Source: Malania oleifera (Eukaryota > Streptophyta > Magnoliopsida > Santalales > Ximeniaceae). From it: 64,000 nucleotides of DNA. Made by a program: the position numbers and the translations under genes. The notes beneath the pieces were generated by a model. It made no database searches, had not been told where the DNA came from, and saw only the letters and a list, made by a program, of their open reading frames with translations. This document shows, piece by piece, positions 13,079-23,567 of the stretch (its first letter is position 1; every line of letters begins with the position of its first letter). The stretch spans positions 73,272,597-73,336,596 of the forward strand of contig NC_080419.1 in the NCBI RefSeq assembly GCF_029873635.1. Reading direction: 5' to 3'.

Positions 13079-13457
13079 TGTTGACGCGTAGTGATTTTAA
13101 TCTTCTGATCAAAAAAATAAATAGCACAAAGAACATTCACAGAAAAAATGTAGACGAGATTTTACATGGTTCGGCAAGATTGCCTACGTCCATGAAGTGT
13201 GCACCTGGAGAAAAATCCATTAGGAAATGATGGCAGTACAAGATCTGATCAGACTCTCCCCAATCCCAAATCCCTTGTACACCCCTTCACCTGTTAAACC
13301 AGTGAAGAAAATTCTTCCTAGAGAGCAATACTCTCTTTGTTCCATGGCTTACAAACATATATATGACATCACACAACCATTGGATTTAGAGACGATCCAA
13401 CAGCTGTGATAAAAGCCACAATAAATAAATAAATAAATAAAAACGTATTTTTTAACA
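13079..13457 (-). repeat. Copia-2 5' LTR (379 bp)
   Basis: Partner of the LTR at 8109-8520. It is shorter because of a ~33-bp deletion between short agag/agcaatactc-type repeats around 13320-13330. It is followed by AGCAT, the right copy of the target duplication. Confidence 0.95.
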
Positions 13458-13860
13458 AGCATGAATACCTAAGAGGGATAAAGAAACAACCAATGAAAAA
13501 ATTTGAGGGATCTCAAGCTTCAAGAAAAAAAATTCAATTTATTTTAATTCTTTTATGCAATAGAGCATTGATAGAATATAAATCAAAATCATGGACTTCT
13601 AACATGCATGTATACATTCAAAATACAATTTATCTCGGCCTTTCCCTTAATATGAAAAATACTAATTTCCACTGTAAAACATGCAAGAAATAGAGAGAAG
13701 GTGAGATTACCTGAGAACATGCTCTGAGAGAGGAGCTAGCACGTCTACACTTCACAACAAATTGGGAAAATTGAGATATAAAGATACTCATCACCATCTA
13801 TGCAAATGGGTGCTGCTGCTTCAAAAATAATTGGATGTTACTTTGAAGGGAAGCACAACA
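13458..13860. other. Short spacer between Copia-2 and Copia-3
   Basis: About 400 bp of non-coding DNA. Its first ~80 bp resemble the DNA 130 bp left of Copia-2 (7979-8060), suggesting an old local duplication or a shared repeat. No gene was seen. Confidence 0.6.
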
Positions 13861-14308
13861 TGTTGATGTTTCGATTAGGCATAATTGGGTATTTTTTAGC
13901 ATTGCAAATCAAAAGTAAGAAAGAGAGAACATTACCACCATCCAGAGTTATAGTATAGAAAATACAAGGCACTTTCATTAATGTATAGATGTCCTATATA
14001 TAAGACTTGTATAAAGTATAGTTGTTATAAATTTAAAAGTATTTAAATACTAAATCAAATAGATTCTAGACTATTAAATACAAACAAATATTCAAGTACT
14101 ACAACTGAAGAATCTTATATCGTCACAGACTATCAAATGTTATCAAATTTTCAACTATTAGGATTCTCACCAATTCAGCAACATGCATAACCATCGACGG
14201 TTTGCAGAATCTATTGACGGTCTCATAGCAAACATTCTGTCTCTAACCGTCAAAACAACCATTAAGGGGTTTATTGAAATCATCGACAGTTTGTTGGAAA
14301 ACAATACA
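13861..14308 (-). repeat. Copia-3 probable 3' LTR
   Basis: The plus strand starts tgttgatg and ends caataca, giving TG...CA on both strands. Immediately right, the minus strand holds a purine-rich stretch (cttgagggggcg) expected of a polypurine tract. The LTR contains several copies of an ATCGACGGTTTG-like motif at 14190-14300. Without a second LTR the ends are inferred. Confidence 0.55.
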
Positions 14309-17300
14309 ATTTCCTTTATACGCCCCCTCAAGATAGGCGTGTCATCAGTTAAGCCGATCTTGGAGCACAAAGAGTGAAATTTGTGATGGGATTGAGCCTT
14401 AGTCAAGAGGTCCGCAAGTTGATCGTGGGTGCTAACATGAGAGACTTGCAGCAAACCTTTGGTGACCGGATTAAGAACAAAATGAAGATCAATGGAAATA
14501 TGCTTCATCCGTGAATGCATAAGAGGATTAAAACTCAATTGGGTAGCACCAATATTATCACAAAACAAATATAAGGGCTTAGTAATCAGAATACCGAGTT
14601 CTTGAAATAATGAGCGAATCCAAACAAGCTCAGAGATGGCTGAAGCAAGAGCTCAATATTCGCCTCAGTGGAGGAACGAGCCACAACACGCAGCTTGCGC
14701 ATGCTGCATGATATAGGACAATCATCTAGAAAAATAAGATAGGCAAAGGTGGAGGATCTGGTATCCCTATCACTGGCCCAATCAACATCAGAGAACCCTT
14801 GAAAAGTGATATTCCCAGTGCGCTTGAGGAGGATGTCATGATGAAGAGTGCCCTTCAAGTGTCGAAGAACATGATTGGTAGTAGTCCAATGAAGCTAAGA
14901 TGGTTTATGCATGAATTGAGCCAGCTTATTGACCGGGAAGGCAATGTCGGGCCGAATTAGAGAGAGATATTGGAGAGCTCCTATAACACAGCGGTACTAA
15001 GTCAGATCAGTAGGAGAAAAGCCATCTTGAAGCTGAAGAAGATCCTTTGTGGAAAGTGTAGTCATCACTACCTTAGCACCATCCATCTTTGGTGCGATAA
15101 AGAATATCCCAAATATAATTTTGTTGGGAGAGAAACAACCCACGGTTAACTAAAATTACCTCAACACCAAGAAAATAATGTAAGGGACCAAGATCCTTTG
15201 GAGAAAATCGATGACCGAGTTACTGAACAACCTTAGAAATAGCAGTAAAGTTACTTCCAGTGACTAAGAGATCATCCACATATACCAAAAAATACAGAGT
15301 AACATCATCACAAGTGTAGATAAATGGGAGGAATTAGATTTGGACTGTTGAAAATTGAGCTAAAGAAGAAAAGCATTCAGTTCTTGATACCAAGCACGAG
15401 GTGCTCGTTTCAAGCCATACAAAGACCACTTTAACTAAAAAACATAAGAAGGCATATAAGGATAAAAAAAACTCGGAGGTTGAACCATGAATATATCCTC
15501 CTGAAGGTGGCCATATAGAAATGCATTATCGACATCCAGTTGTCGAAGGGGCCAATTTTTTTGAATAGCAATGGAGAGGACATGTCGAATAGTTACCGGC
15601 TTCAAAACAGGGCTGAACGTCTCATTATAATCAAAACCAAACTGTTGATGAAAACCTTTGGCCACTATTCGTGCTTTATAATGAGGAATACTACCATCAA
15701 CATTTCGTTTGATACGGAAAACTCATTTCCAACCAACGGGTTTGATTGTAGAGCGCAGTGGAACTAACTCTTATATGCCATGTTTGACCAATGCAGTGAA
15801 TTCTTCAAACATAACATGCCACCACTTGGGATCTTTCAAGGCATGAGACACACATATAAGCTCAATAGGATGAGGAAGAGGGTGTCTAGTGGCAAGGTAA
15901 AGATTCTTGGGTCTATGAATATTATTTATCCTGGTAGTCATACCATGAGTACAGTTGGACCGGGCCGGAAATGCAGGTGTGGTGGATGAAGGGATTACCT
16001 CTGGTGGAGAATGTGTAAGAGAGGGTAATGAAGACTTGGAAGGGGAAGTCAGAGCTGTAGGAGCATTGTCCATTATGATGGTAGGAAAGGAGGGTATCCG
16101 TCCAATGAAAGACATCGCTGGTATGGCGAGATCCTTTGTGGTAGCACTTGAAATTGACAGAGAAGGCAAAACAACATGGGCATAGGAAGAAAAGGGAAAG
16201 ACAAATTCATCAAAAATCACATACCCAAACACGTAAATAGGAGAGGTAACAAGATCCATACATCTATAGGCACTCTGAGAACTCGAGTAACCAAGAAAGA
16301 GACAAGGCGTATATTTTGGTTGAAGTTTACTGGTGGTATAAGATTTGAGCCATGGGTAACACTAACAACCAAAAATACGCATTTTTTTTTGTAATCGAGG
16401 TGACAACCAAACAAACATTTGAAAGAGATTTTATTTTTCAAAATAGGAGTGGGCATACGATTTATTAAATAAACCACTACTTGAAACACATAGGGCCAAT
16501 TAGAGGGAGGAGGACTCGCTTGACTCAACGGAGTGAGACCAATTTCAACAATGTGCCAATGCCGATCTTCACTTGTACTATTTGCTGAGGTGTATATGGA
16601 GCAGTGGTAAACCAGCTAATGGAATTAGAGAAGAGAAAATGATGAAGAGCTTGATATTCAACCCCATTATCAGAGTACAAGTGTTTTATCTGAAATTCAA
16701 ATTGTTTTTCAAGTAGCCCTTTCAATTGACAAAAAATGTTGCAAACATCATTTTTTTTTCCTAGGATGGGAAACAACCAACAATATTTAGTAAAGTGATA
16801 AATAAATATGACATAAAATCGAAACCCATCAAGTGAAGTGGAAGTCGTAGGCCCCTAAACATCAGTATAAATATATTCAAGGGGGTGAGTGCTAGCAAGA
16901 GAAGTGGAAGAGAAAGGCAACTTATGAATTTTATTGTATTGACAAGCATTACAGATAGATGATGAAGAGACACAAGACACTACAACTAGAAGGGAAAAAG
17001 TACGAATAACAAAATCAACTACTTTATTTGACAAATGCCCAAGACATCTATGCCAGGTGTCAGCTGTTGTTTGTTCACCAAAAAGTGCAAAAAAATAAGG
17101 CTCTTTAGCAGAAGGCACCATTGGCGTTGGATAGACACCATCCTGACATTTACCGTGAAGAAGAGTTGCCCCTGTGCTCCGATAATTCATAAGAAAATAA
17201 AACGGGTGAGACTCAAGGTAGACATTATTTTTACGAGTAAAATTATGAACAAAGATTAAATTCTTGTGAATACTAACACAAAGAGTATTAGTCAATTTAA

Positions 17301-17604
17301 AAGGCTTCGATCAAGAGGGAAGAGACATAGAGCCAATATGTGTGACTTGCAAACTTAAGCCATTGCCGATGACGACCTCATCCGTGCCATCATACTCCGA
17401 GTGAACAGAGAGATTGGCAAGATCGGAGGTGATGTTGTGAGAAGTAGAGGAATCCACAAGTTGCTTTTTGTTGGTGGATGTGTTGGTAGCGACACAATTT
17501 ACAGACTTCAGTCCAGAAGTCGAGTAACAAGTCTTGGCCGAGTGACCCACTTTTTCACACAGTTGACAGATAATCCGAGGCTTACCAAACTGATGTAAAT
17601 GGTA
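13861..17604 (-). mobile_element. Copia-3: Ty1/copia element truncated in gag
   Basis: A minus-strand copia element with the 3' LTR at the left (13861-14308), then RNase H, RT, integrase, GAG-pre-integrase and the gag zinc knuckle. It stops abruptly near 17600, where an unrelated LTR-type sequence begins (tgatcccaaaagg). The rest of gag, the primer site and the 5' LTR are missing, so there is no target duplication to test. Confidence 0.85.
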
Positions 17605-17613
17605 TGATCCCAA
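14167..17613 (-). pseudogene. Copia-3 pol and partial gag, broken
   Basis: From the right, a gag CCHC knuckle (CQLCEKVGHSAKTCY) lies in 17311-17613 and the protease region follows. GAG-pre-integrase with the HxxxH...CxxC arrangement (WHRCLGHLS, CNACQ) is at 16855-17295. Integrase pieces are at 16525-16776 and 16217-16528. RT pieces lie at 15435-15665 (LDVDNAFLYGHLQEDIF) and further left. RNase H is at 14586-14858 and 14167-14568, with the CDN motif near the start of the latter. Frame changes and stops separate the parts. Confidence 0.88.
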
Positions 17614-17875
17614 AAGGGGGGGGGGTGAATTGGAGATTTAAAACTTTCTAAGTCAATTTAAGATCTTAGACAATATGTCTTTCTAAACAGTCTCAATTCC
17701 CCTAATAAATCAAGCATACAAATATTTAAAACATATATGGTATTCTCTACAAATTAAATATTTGCATACAACAAATACATCATATCCCATTTAAATTTCA
17801 AAGTGTGTATGTATAATGATTGAGAAATAAATACAAACATACATGTGTGACATATCTCAAAGGAAAAGAAAATTT
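17605..17875. repeat. LTR-type fragment, family E, first copy
   Basis: Begins tgatcccaaaagg plus a G run and gtgaattgg. This matches the start of the second copy at 19515 (tgtaatcccaagagg...gtgaattgg). About 270 bp later it gives way to the GTCGAC-rich LTR fragment. Orientation and superfamily are uncertain. Confidence 0.5.
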
Positions 17876-18510
17876 GAAAGGGCACACAGCAGGGACTCGT
17901 CAACAAGCGCCCTAGGCTCGTCGACGAGGACATCCTGAGAGTCAGGAAATTTTAGAGTATTTAAGGATCGTCAATGAACTCGCTTCTCTCGTCGACGTGT
18001 GTTCTTCATTGACTCGCCGACGAATCTTATGTACTCGTCGATGAGTACACGTGGCCAGCAATCTATATATAGGCTTAAAATCATTTTTCTGTGAAGAAAT
18101 TTCTCTCCTTCACTCTCTCTCTCTCTAGGTTTCGGACCAATCCCCCTTCTCTCTTTGATTTCGGCCCGGTTTTAGTCCGTTTCAATGATCAAAAACCACC
18201 ACGGGGATCTAGGGATGATTCTATGCAAGTTAATCAAAGTAGATTATTGATTTGGGGTACTTGGACATCACTCCAAAATTAGGGTAAGGAAGTTATGTTT
18301 GAGTTTTGTTAATTATTTAAGGAATATGGGTTAAGGAATGTTAAATAGAGAATGTTTTGGGGTTAATGTGATTGGAATAGGATTTATAAATATAGGGGTT
18401 TTTTGCAGATACGCCGCAGGCGCAAATTAGGATCCTTGCAGGCTTATTTTCAAGAATCAGGTAAGGGAAATATGTTATGCCAGTTATTTTAGAAATTTTT
18501 ACCAGTAAAA

Positions 18511-18540
18511 TATAATATATATATATATATATATATATAA
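18511..18540. repeat. (AT)n microsatellite
   Basis: Alternating AT run inside LTR fragment D. Confidence 0.9.
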
Positions 18541-18754
18541 TTACGTGCTTTTAGAATATGATTTTTGGATAATTTAGAAGTATGACATTGTGGGTATGAA
18601 ATTATGTATTTTCAAAAAAAATTCAGAAATCTGGATTTCAGGAAAAAAAAATTATTGATTAGATATATTTCTTATACAACGGAAAAATATAGATTATAAT
18701 ATATGAGTTTTATTTAATTGTGTGGCATGAGAAATATTAGTATAGTACAGATTT

Positions 18755-19015
18755 TTACATAGCTTTTATAGTACCATGATTATACAGTTTTTTACAGAAC
18801 CATGATTATTTAGATATTACAGAACCATGAAATACAGATATTATAGAATCATGGTATTACAGATATTACAAAACCATGATATTACAGCTTTTATAGAACC
18901 ATGATATTACAGTTTTTACAGAACCATGATATTATAGTTATTACATAATCATGGTATTACAGTTATCATAAAATCATGACTATTTCAGTTTATACAGAAT
19001 CATAGTAAAACAGTA
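18755..19015. repeat. Degenerate ~26-bp tandem repeat
   Basis: About ten units of the form attacag-TT-ttacagaaccatgat. The ccatgat/tcatggt core recurs near 18775, 18803, 18825, 18851, 18875, 18899, 18925, 18950, 18975 and 19002. Confidence 0.85.
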
Positions 19016-19514
19016 ATATACTGACATAGTATTATATAGTATCGGATCCCTGATAGACCAAAACAGATTACAGAGCACGGTACCGTAGCTAATACAGTAT
19101 AGATAGGGCAACCACACATCTCAGATAGAGTGTGGAATGACAGTCGACTAAGCCTTAAGGAAGAGACGACGAGCTCCCTGGCAGTCAAGACCAGGTTGAG
19201 CAGGCCAATCGTACTATAAAGGTTTATAATTTGACTTAACCTGGTAGGCCATCCAGAGTTAAGTCCAGCCCACGGGCTGCATAACCTGATTCATGTGGGG
19301 TTAATTCATGATATATAGTTATCCATCTAGAGAAGTTTTCACAGTTATATATGTATGTAGATTTACAGAAATCAAGATTTATCTATTATAGCTAAAAGTA
19401 TGATTAAATAGAAGATTTGTAATTTGAATGTTATAGGTGTGAGTTATGTTATGTTTTACACTAAAATACGATCTCGATTACAGCTTAATTAATAGATGTA
19501 TTTGTTAGCTTTAC

Positions 19515-21214
19515 TGTAATCCCAAGAGGGTGGTGGGGGTGAATTGGTATTTTAAAAATTTGTTCCCTAGGTCAATCCACTAACAACAGTATTACACAAG
19601 CCTAAGGTCAATCTAGTGCATATAAAATAAATCAATATAAATAATCAACGAAAATTAAATTGCACAATTGATTTAACTAAGCATGCACAATAAAGCAGTA
19701 AATGGAGATGACACCAAAAATATTATCGAGGTTCAGCAAATTGTCTACGTCCCTGCCTTGGTTAATAAGTACAAGGATTACACTATAGGCTCACTTAACG
19801 GGTGGAGTGGCACCTAAAACAACCAGGTCAATTAGCACAGGGCTGACCTCAACCTTTATAAACAATCCTTCCTGGGCTGGATTACCGCCCCCTCAGGCTA
19901 CACCCAGAATACAACATATTTCTCAATAAAATTTACGTACAAACTATATGCTTCTCAATCAAGCAAATTTTGTACCAATATAATCAGCACACTACCGAAT
20001 GATAAGATATGATAAGCTCAATGTAGTTTTAATATCTACTCTCAATATAATGCAAGAATAACAATCAATACGTGAGAGTGTATATGTGAGAATCTCTGTG
20101 TCAAGAGAATGGAATCAATCACAATGCAGCAACAAAGATTTCAAGTAAACTTCAAATATATTTAACAAATATTTTTCTCAAAATAAATCATAGTAGATAT
20201 TTGAAATCAGTTTACAAAATAATATTTCACAACCAAAACGCAATACAAACTCTTTGAGTATTGCAATGAAGATGCAAAACTCACGAGTTCAAAAAAGTTT
20301 TCCTACGGAAGACTTACTAACTAAGTCTCCTAGAAAAACTTGAAGCTTGCTCTCTAATAAAATTTGTCTCAATCAACAAGAACAAGAGAGAGCCCAAGCT
20401 TAATAAGAAAGTCACAATAACACTCTTACTAGATGATTTTTGGCAATAGAAATGAGTAAGCTTGAAAATGAGAGTAGGAATTTTTGAGTTTAAGAGGATT
20501 TTTGCTAATTAAGATTACTAATCAGTGAGTAATTTTTGCAAATAAGGGGGAATATATAGAATTCCCCCAGATTATAACCGTTCAGGTCATATTGGTCATT
20601 TTAGAAAAAGTTTAAGTGAGCTTAATAAAATTTAACAGTGTTTTAACCTCAGTAAATTTTGCCAACCCGATAGCATCGGTCGACTGTCGTTTAGGTTCGG
20701 TTGACCGAGTGTCTCAGTTCGGTCGACTGTGAAAAAATTGAACTGAGAAGATGGTCGACCATTTTGAGGGTTTGAAGACAATATTCCAAATCTTGCGCGG
20801 TTTGGTCGACCGTACTCAGTTCAGTTGACCAAAATGGTCGAACTTCGGTTAATCGAGATATTTTGAACTTAAGGGTTTGGTCGACTAGGCGGGTTGAATT
20901 TTCAACGTAGGGGTTCGGTCAACCAGATCGTTGCTATATATTCTTGGTCGATCGACCGAGGGGTCAATATGTTGACCCAAGGAGGTTTGGTCGACCGAAC
21001 TTCCCTATGTATCAAGGTTCAGTCGACCGAACATGCCAATTTAGGCATTTTCGGTCATTTTCTCTTTAAAATGTTGACCCTATTCACATGATGATTGACT
21101 TATTTTAATAGGGCACTCTTTTATGCATGCATGGGGAACCTAAGGTCAATCTGGGTCTTTTTAAGCTTATCTATCTAATCATGCATGTAATGCATTGATT
21201 ATTATAGACCATTT
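19515..21214. mobile_element. LTR-type or non-autonomous element, family E, second copy
   Basis: A 1.7-kb non-coding block starting tgtaatcccaagagg. It contains aggttcagcaaattgtctacgtccc (19730-19754), similar to motifs in the copia LTRs. It ends with a cluster of ggttcggtcgaccgaac-like palindromes (20660-21040). It abuts the Gypsy-B LTR at 21215. No protein domain is visible. It is probably an LTR or a non-autonomous retroelement into which Gypsy-B inserted. Confidence 0.45.
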
Positions 21215-22077
21215 TGTAACGTCCTCAAAATTTACACCATTTTTTTTTATATACCCATATCTACGCAGTGGATATACAAGTCATACAACCATATATATTA
21301 AACAATATCAGAACATTGTACAATCAGACCATGGCCATATACAATAACTCTCTCCAATATCATCTATCCTAAAAATACAAAACCCTGTCACAAGCTTACC
21401 CTATAACCAGGGTAACCAAGTCAACTCTCTCTATCCGCGAGCCTGATCTGCTCACCTAACTAGCTCACTTGAAAAATGTCAAAGTCATGGGGTGAGTCAA
21501 CGCTCAGTAAGTGGAAATATGCTATTACTAGTAGGTGGCGTTTGAGTCGTAAAACTATAATAATAATAATAATATTTAAAACTACATGTGTTGGCAAAAC
21601 TGTAAAACACATGTATAGTAGCTTAAAACATTTGTATCATTTGAACTTTCTATCATTCATACTACTATATTATACTATATATGAAAAAAGTTGTAAAATT
21701 GTATACATATACATATACATAACTGTGCTCTTTTCCTGGGACTCTGTATGTCATGATTTGAACTCTCATGACAGGGTTGTGTGGCCTGTAGGTGGGACTT
21801 AATCTGGCCAGCCCTCCAAATAAGTCACTATACTCTACACTACCTCAGCCCGACCAAACTGCATACACTCCTAGGCGCGGGACTAGCTGCTGCCTCGTCA
21901 AACTGGCCCCCTCAATCTAGTGAACTGGGGAGCTACATCCTCTCCGAGTACAGTTTGACGGTACCCACATACTATCAAAGATATGTGGTTGCACTTTATC
22001 TGTATTAGCAACGGTACTGTGCTCTATAAACTGTATTTGTCTGTAATATTTCCACAGGGATTTGATACTATATAAGT

Positions 22078-22124
22078 ACACACACACACACACACACAGA
22101 TATATATATATATATATATATATC
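22078..22124. repeat. (CA)n(TA)n compound microsatellite
   Basis: About ten CA units followed by about twelve TA units within the Gypsy-B LTR. Confidence 0.95.
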
Positions 22125-22894
22125 TTTGTTGTTTTCATCAAATTTCCAAAATAACCATAACACTATAATTTTGTACTGTAAATACTGTGATATCTAAATA
22201 ACTGTAGCATCTTGATGATATAACTGTATAATCTGTCTTTATAAACTGTCTGTATACTCTGAGTGTTATGGAATTTAGGAAAACATGTCATTCTGTAAAT
22301 ACTATTCATACTGCTCTGAATAAACGTCTGTATACAATTTTATATACATCTATCTATGTAATCATCTAAATAAAACTGTAAATATACGTATATCTGTCTA
22401 TATATGCTGTATCACTTGATATATTGGAAAACTGTATAAAACTCCATATCAAGTAATATATACTCAGGCCACACATGCTTTAAAAATACCTATTTTGTAA
22501 AAATTACATAATAACAGATGTACATGCATGTTTGTAAAATTTCTATTAATATATATACAAATTTCCTAGCATGGCATATTTCCCTTACCTAGTTTCTGAA
22601 AACCCTCACTAAACTCTAACCTTACACCCGCAGGGTTCTCCACTCAACACCCTGAGAATGACATCCCCTAGAACAAAATATCATTATTTTCCTACGTACA
22701 ATATTTTATACAACTACGGGAAAGGCAAAAACTCAATAAAATACCTTACCTTGGGATTGGGGTGAAATCCAAACTACTCCCACCGACGATCAGCTCAGAC
22801 TTGCAGAGAACTTTGTCAAGAGCATCGTGGTGGCTTCAGATCTTCAATTCAGCAAAAACCAAACCCCGAATTGAAGAAAGAAAGGGAGGGAACC

Positions 22895-22895
<1 letters not shown>

Positions 22896-22933
<38 letters not shown>
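22896..22933. repeat. (GA)n microsatellite
   Basis: About 19 GA units, the CT-rich leader of the Gypsy-B LTR seen from the other strand. Confidence 0.95.
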
Positions 22934-22937
<4 letters not shown>

Positions 22938-22984
22938 GTTTCCGCGCTGAAAATTGGGCTAAAAATATGGGTTTTTACTATTTA

Positions 22985-23302
22985 TAGGGCCAGATTTGTC
23001 GATGAGCCACATCATCTCATCGACAAGCCCTTTAATTATTTCATCGACGAACCCCACTCCTTGTCGATGAAATTCAGACTACCTAGAAACCTCTCTTGGT
23101 ATTTTCTTGTCGACGAAACCTGTCCTCGTCAACGAGCTTCTCTTATATCCTCGTCGACGAATCCCCTGTGTTCGTAGACGAGCTTCTTTTATATCCTCAT
23201 CGACGAATCCCCTGTGTTCGTCAATGAGCTCCTCTTATATCCTCGTTGATGAATCCCATGTGTTCATTGACGAGGCCCTGTTAATTTCTTTGGGTTATTA
23301 CA
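22985..23302. repeat. Cluster of tcgtcgacga palindromes in Gypsy-B LTR
   Basis: Around twelve degenerate copies of a ctcgtcgacgaa palindrome in about 300 bp. In the right half they form a ~46-bp tandem unit (near 23151, 23197 and 23243), each unit with two palindromes flanking a cccctgtg spacer. Confidence 0.8.
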
Positions 23303-23315
23303 TTCTCCCCTCCTT
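23303..23315 (-). other. Gypsy-B polypurine tract
   Basis: The minus strand reads AAGGAGGGGAGAA immediately before the LTR's TGTAATAACCC. Gypsy-C has nearly the same tract. Confidence 0.9.
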
Positions 23316-23567
23316 ATAAAATTTTGTCCTCGAAATTTACTATTCATATAACTCATAATTCTTTAAAGGCAAAACGGTCTACTTATTTTATTACCTTCCC
23401 TCACTTATGGCGGAGGAATACCGTGGTTACATGGGTAGTTTTGGGAGATTACAACTATAAAATAAATTTCCCCCAAAACTAAAATACTACCTATCCTATA
23501 TATTACATTACAATTCGACTTTGCTAACAAAATTAAAATTACTATTACCTATCTACTCATATTTTAC

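Larger units (their letters stand above)
8109..13457 (-). mobile_element. Copia-2: complete Ty1/copia element with target duplication
   Basis: A structurally complete minus-strand element of 5349 bp. The LTRs lie at 8109-8520 and 13079-13457, both starting tgttgac and ending ttaaca. A 5-bp duplication AGCAT flanks it (8104-8108 and 13458-13462). The polypurine tract (8521-8537) and primer site (13061-13076) are in the expected places. By eye the LTRs differ at roughly one position in ten, plus an indel, so the insertion is old. The gag-pol frame is interrupted repeatedly. Confidence 0.96.
17876..19514 (+). mobile_element. Gypsy-type LTR fragment, family D
   Basis: The layout parallels the Gypsy-B LTR read on its own strand. 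A cluster of degenerate tcgtcgacga palindromes (17892-18050) is followed by a TATA-like tatatata (18063-18070), a CT-rich leader (18104-18128), and a shared aggtaagggaaatatg block (18460-18477). No internal coding region or partner LTR is attached, so it is a solo LTR or a fragment. It ends where family E resumes at 19515. Confidence 0.6.
21215..23302 (-). repeat. Gypsy-B 3' LTR (2088 bp)
   Basis: Plus-strand ends are tgtaacgtcc and gggttattaca, an inverted TGTAA/TTACA pair. On the element's own strand it opens with a cluster of about twelve tcgtcgacga-like palindromes, then a tataaatag box (22978-22986), a CT-run leader and a gt-rich U5. It carries CA/TA and GA microsatellites. Confidence 0.85.
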
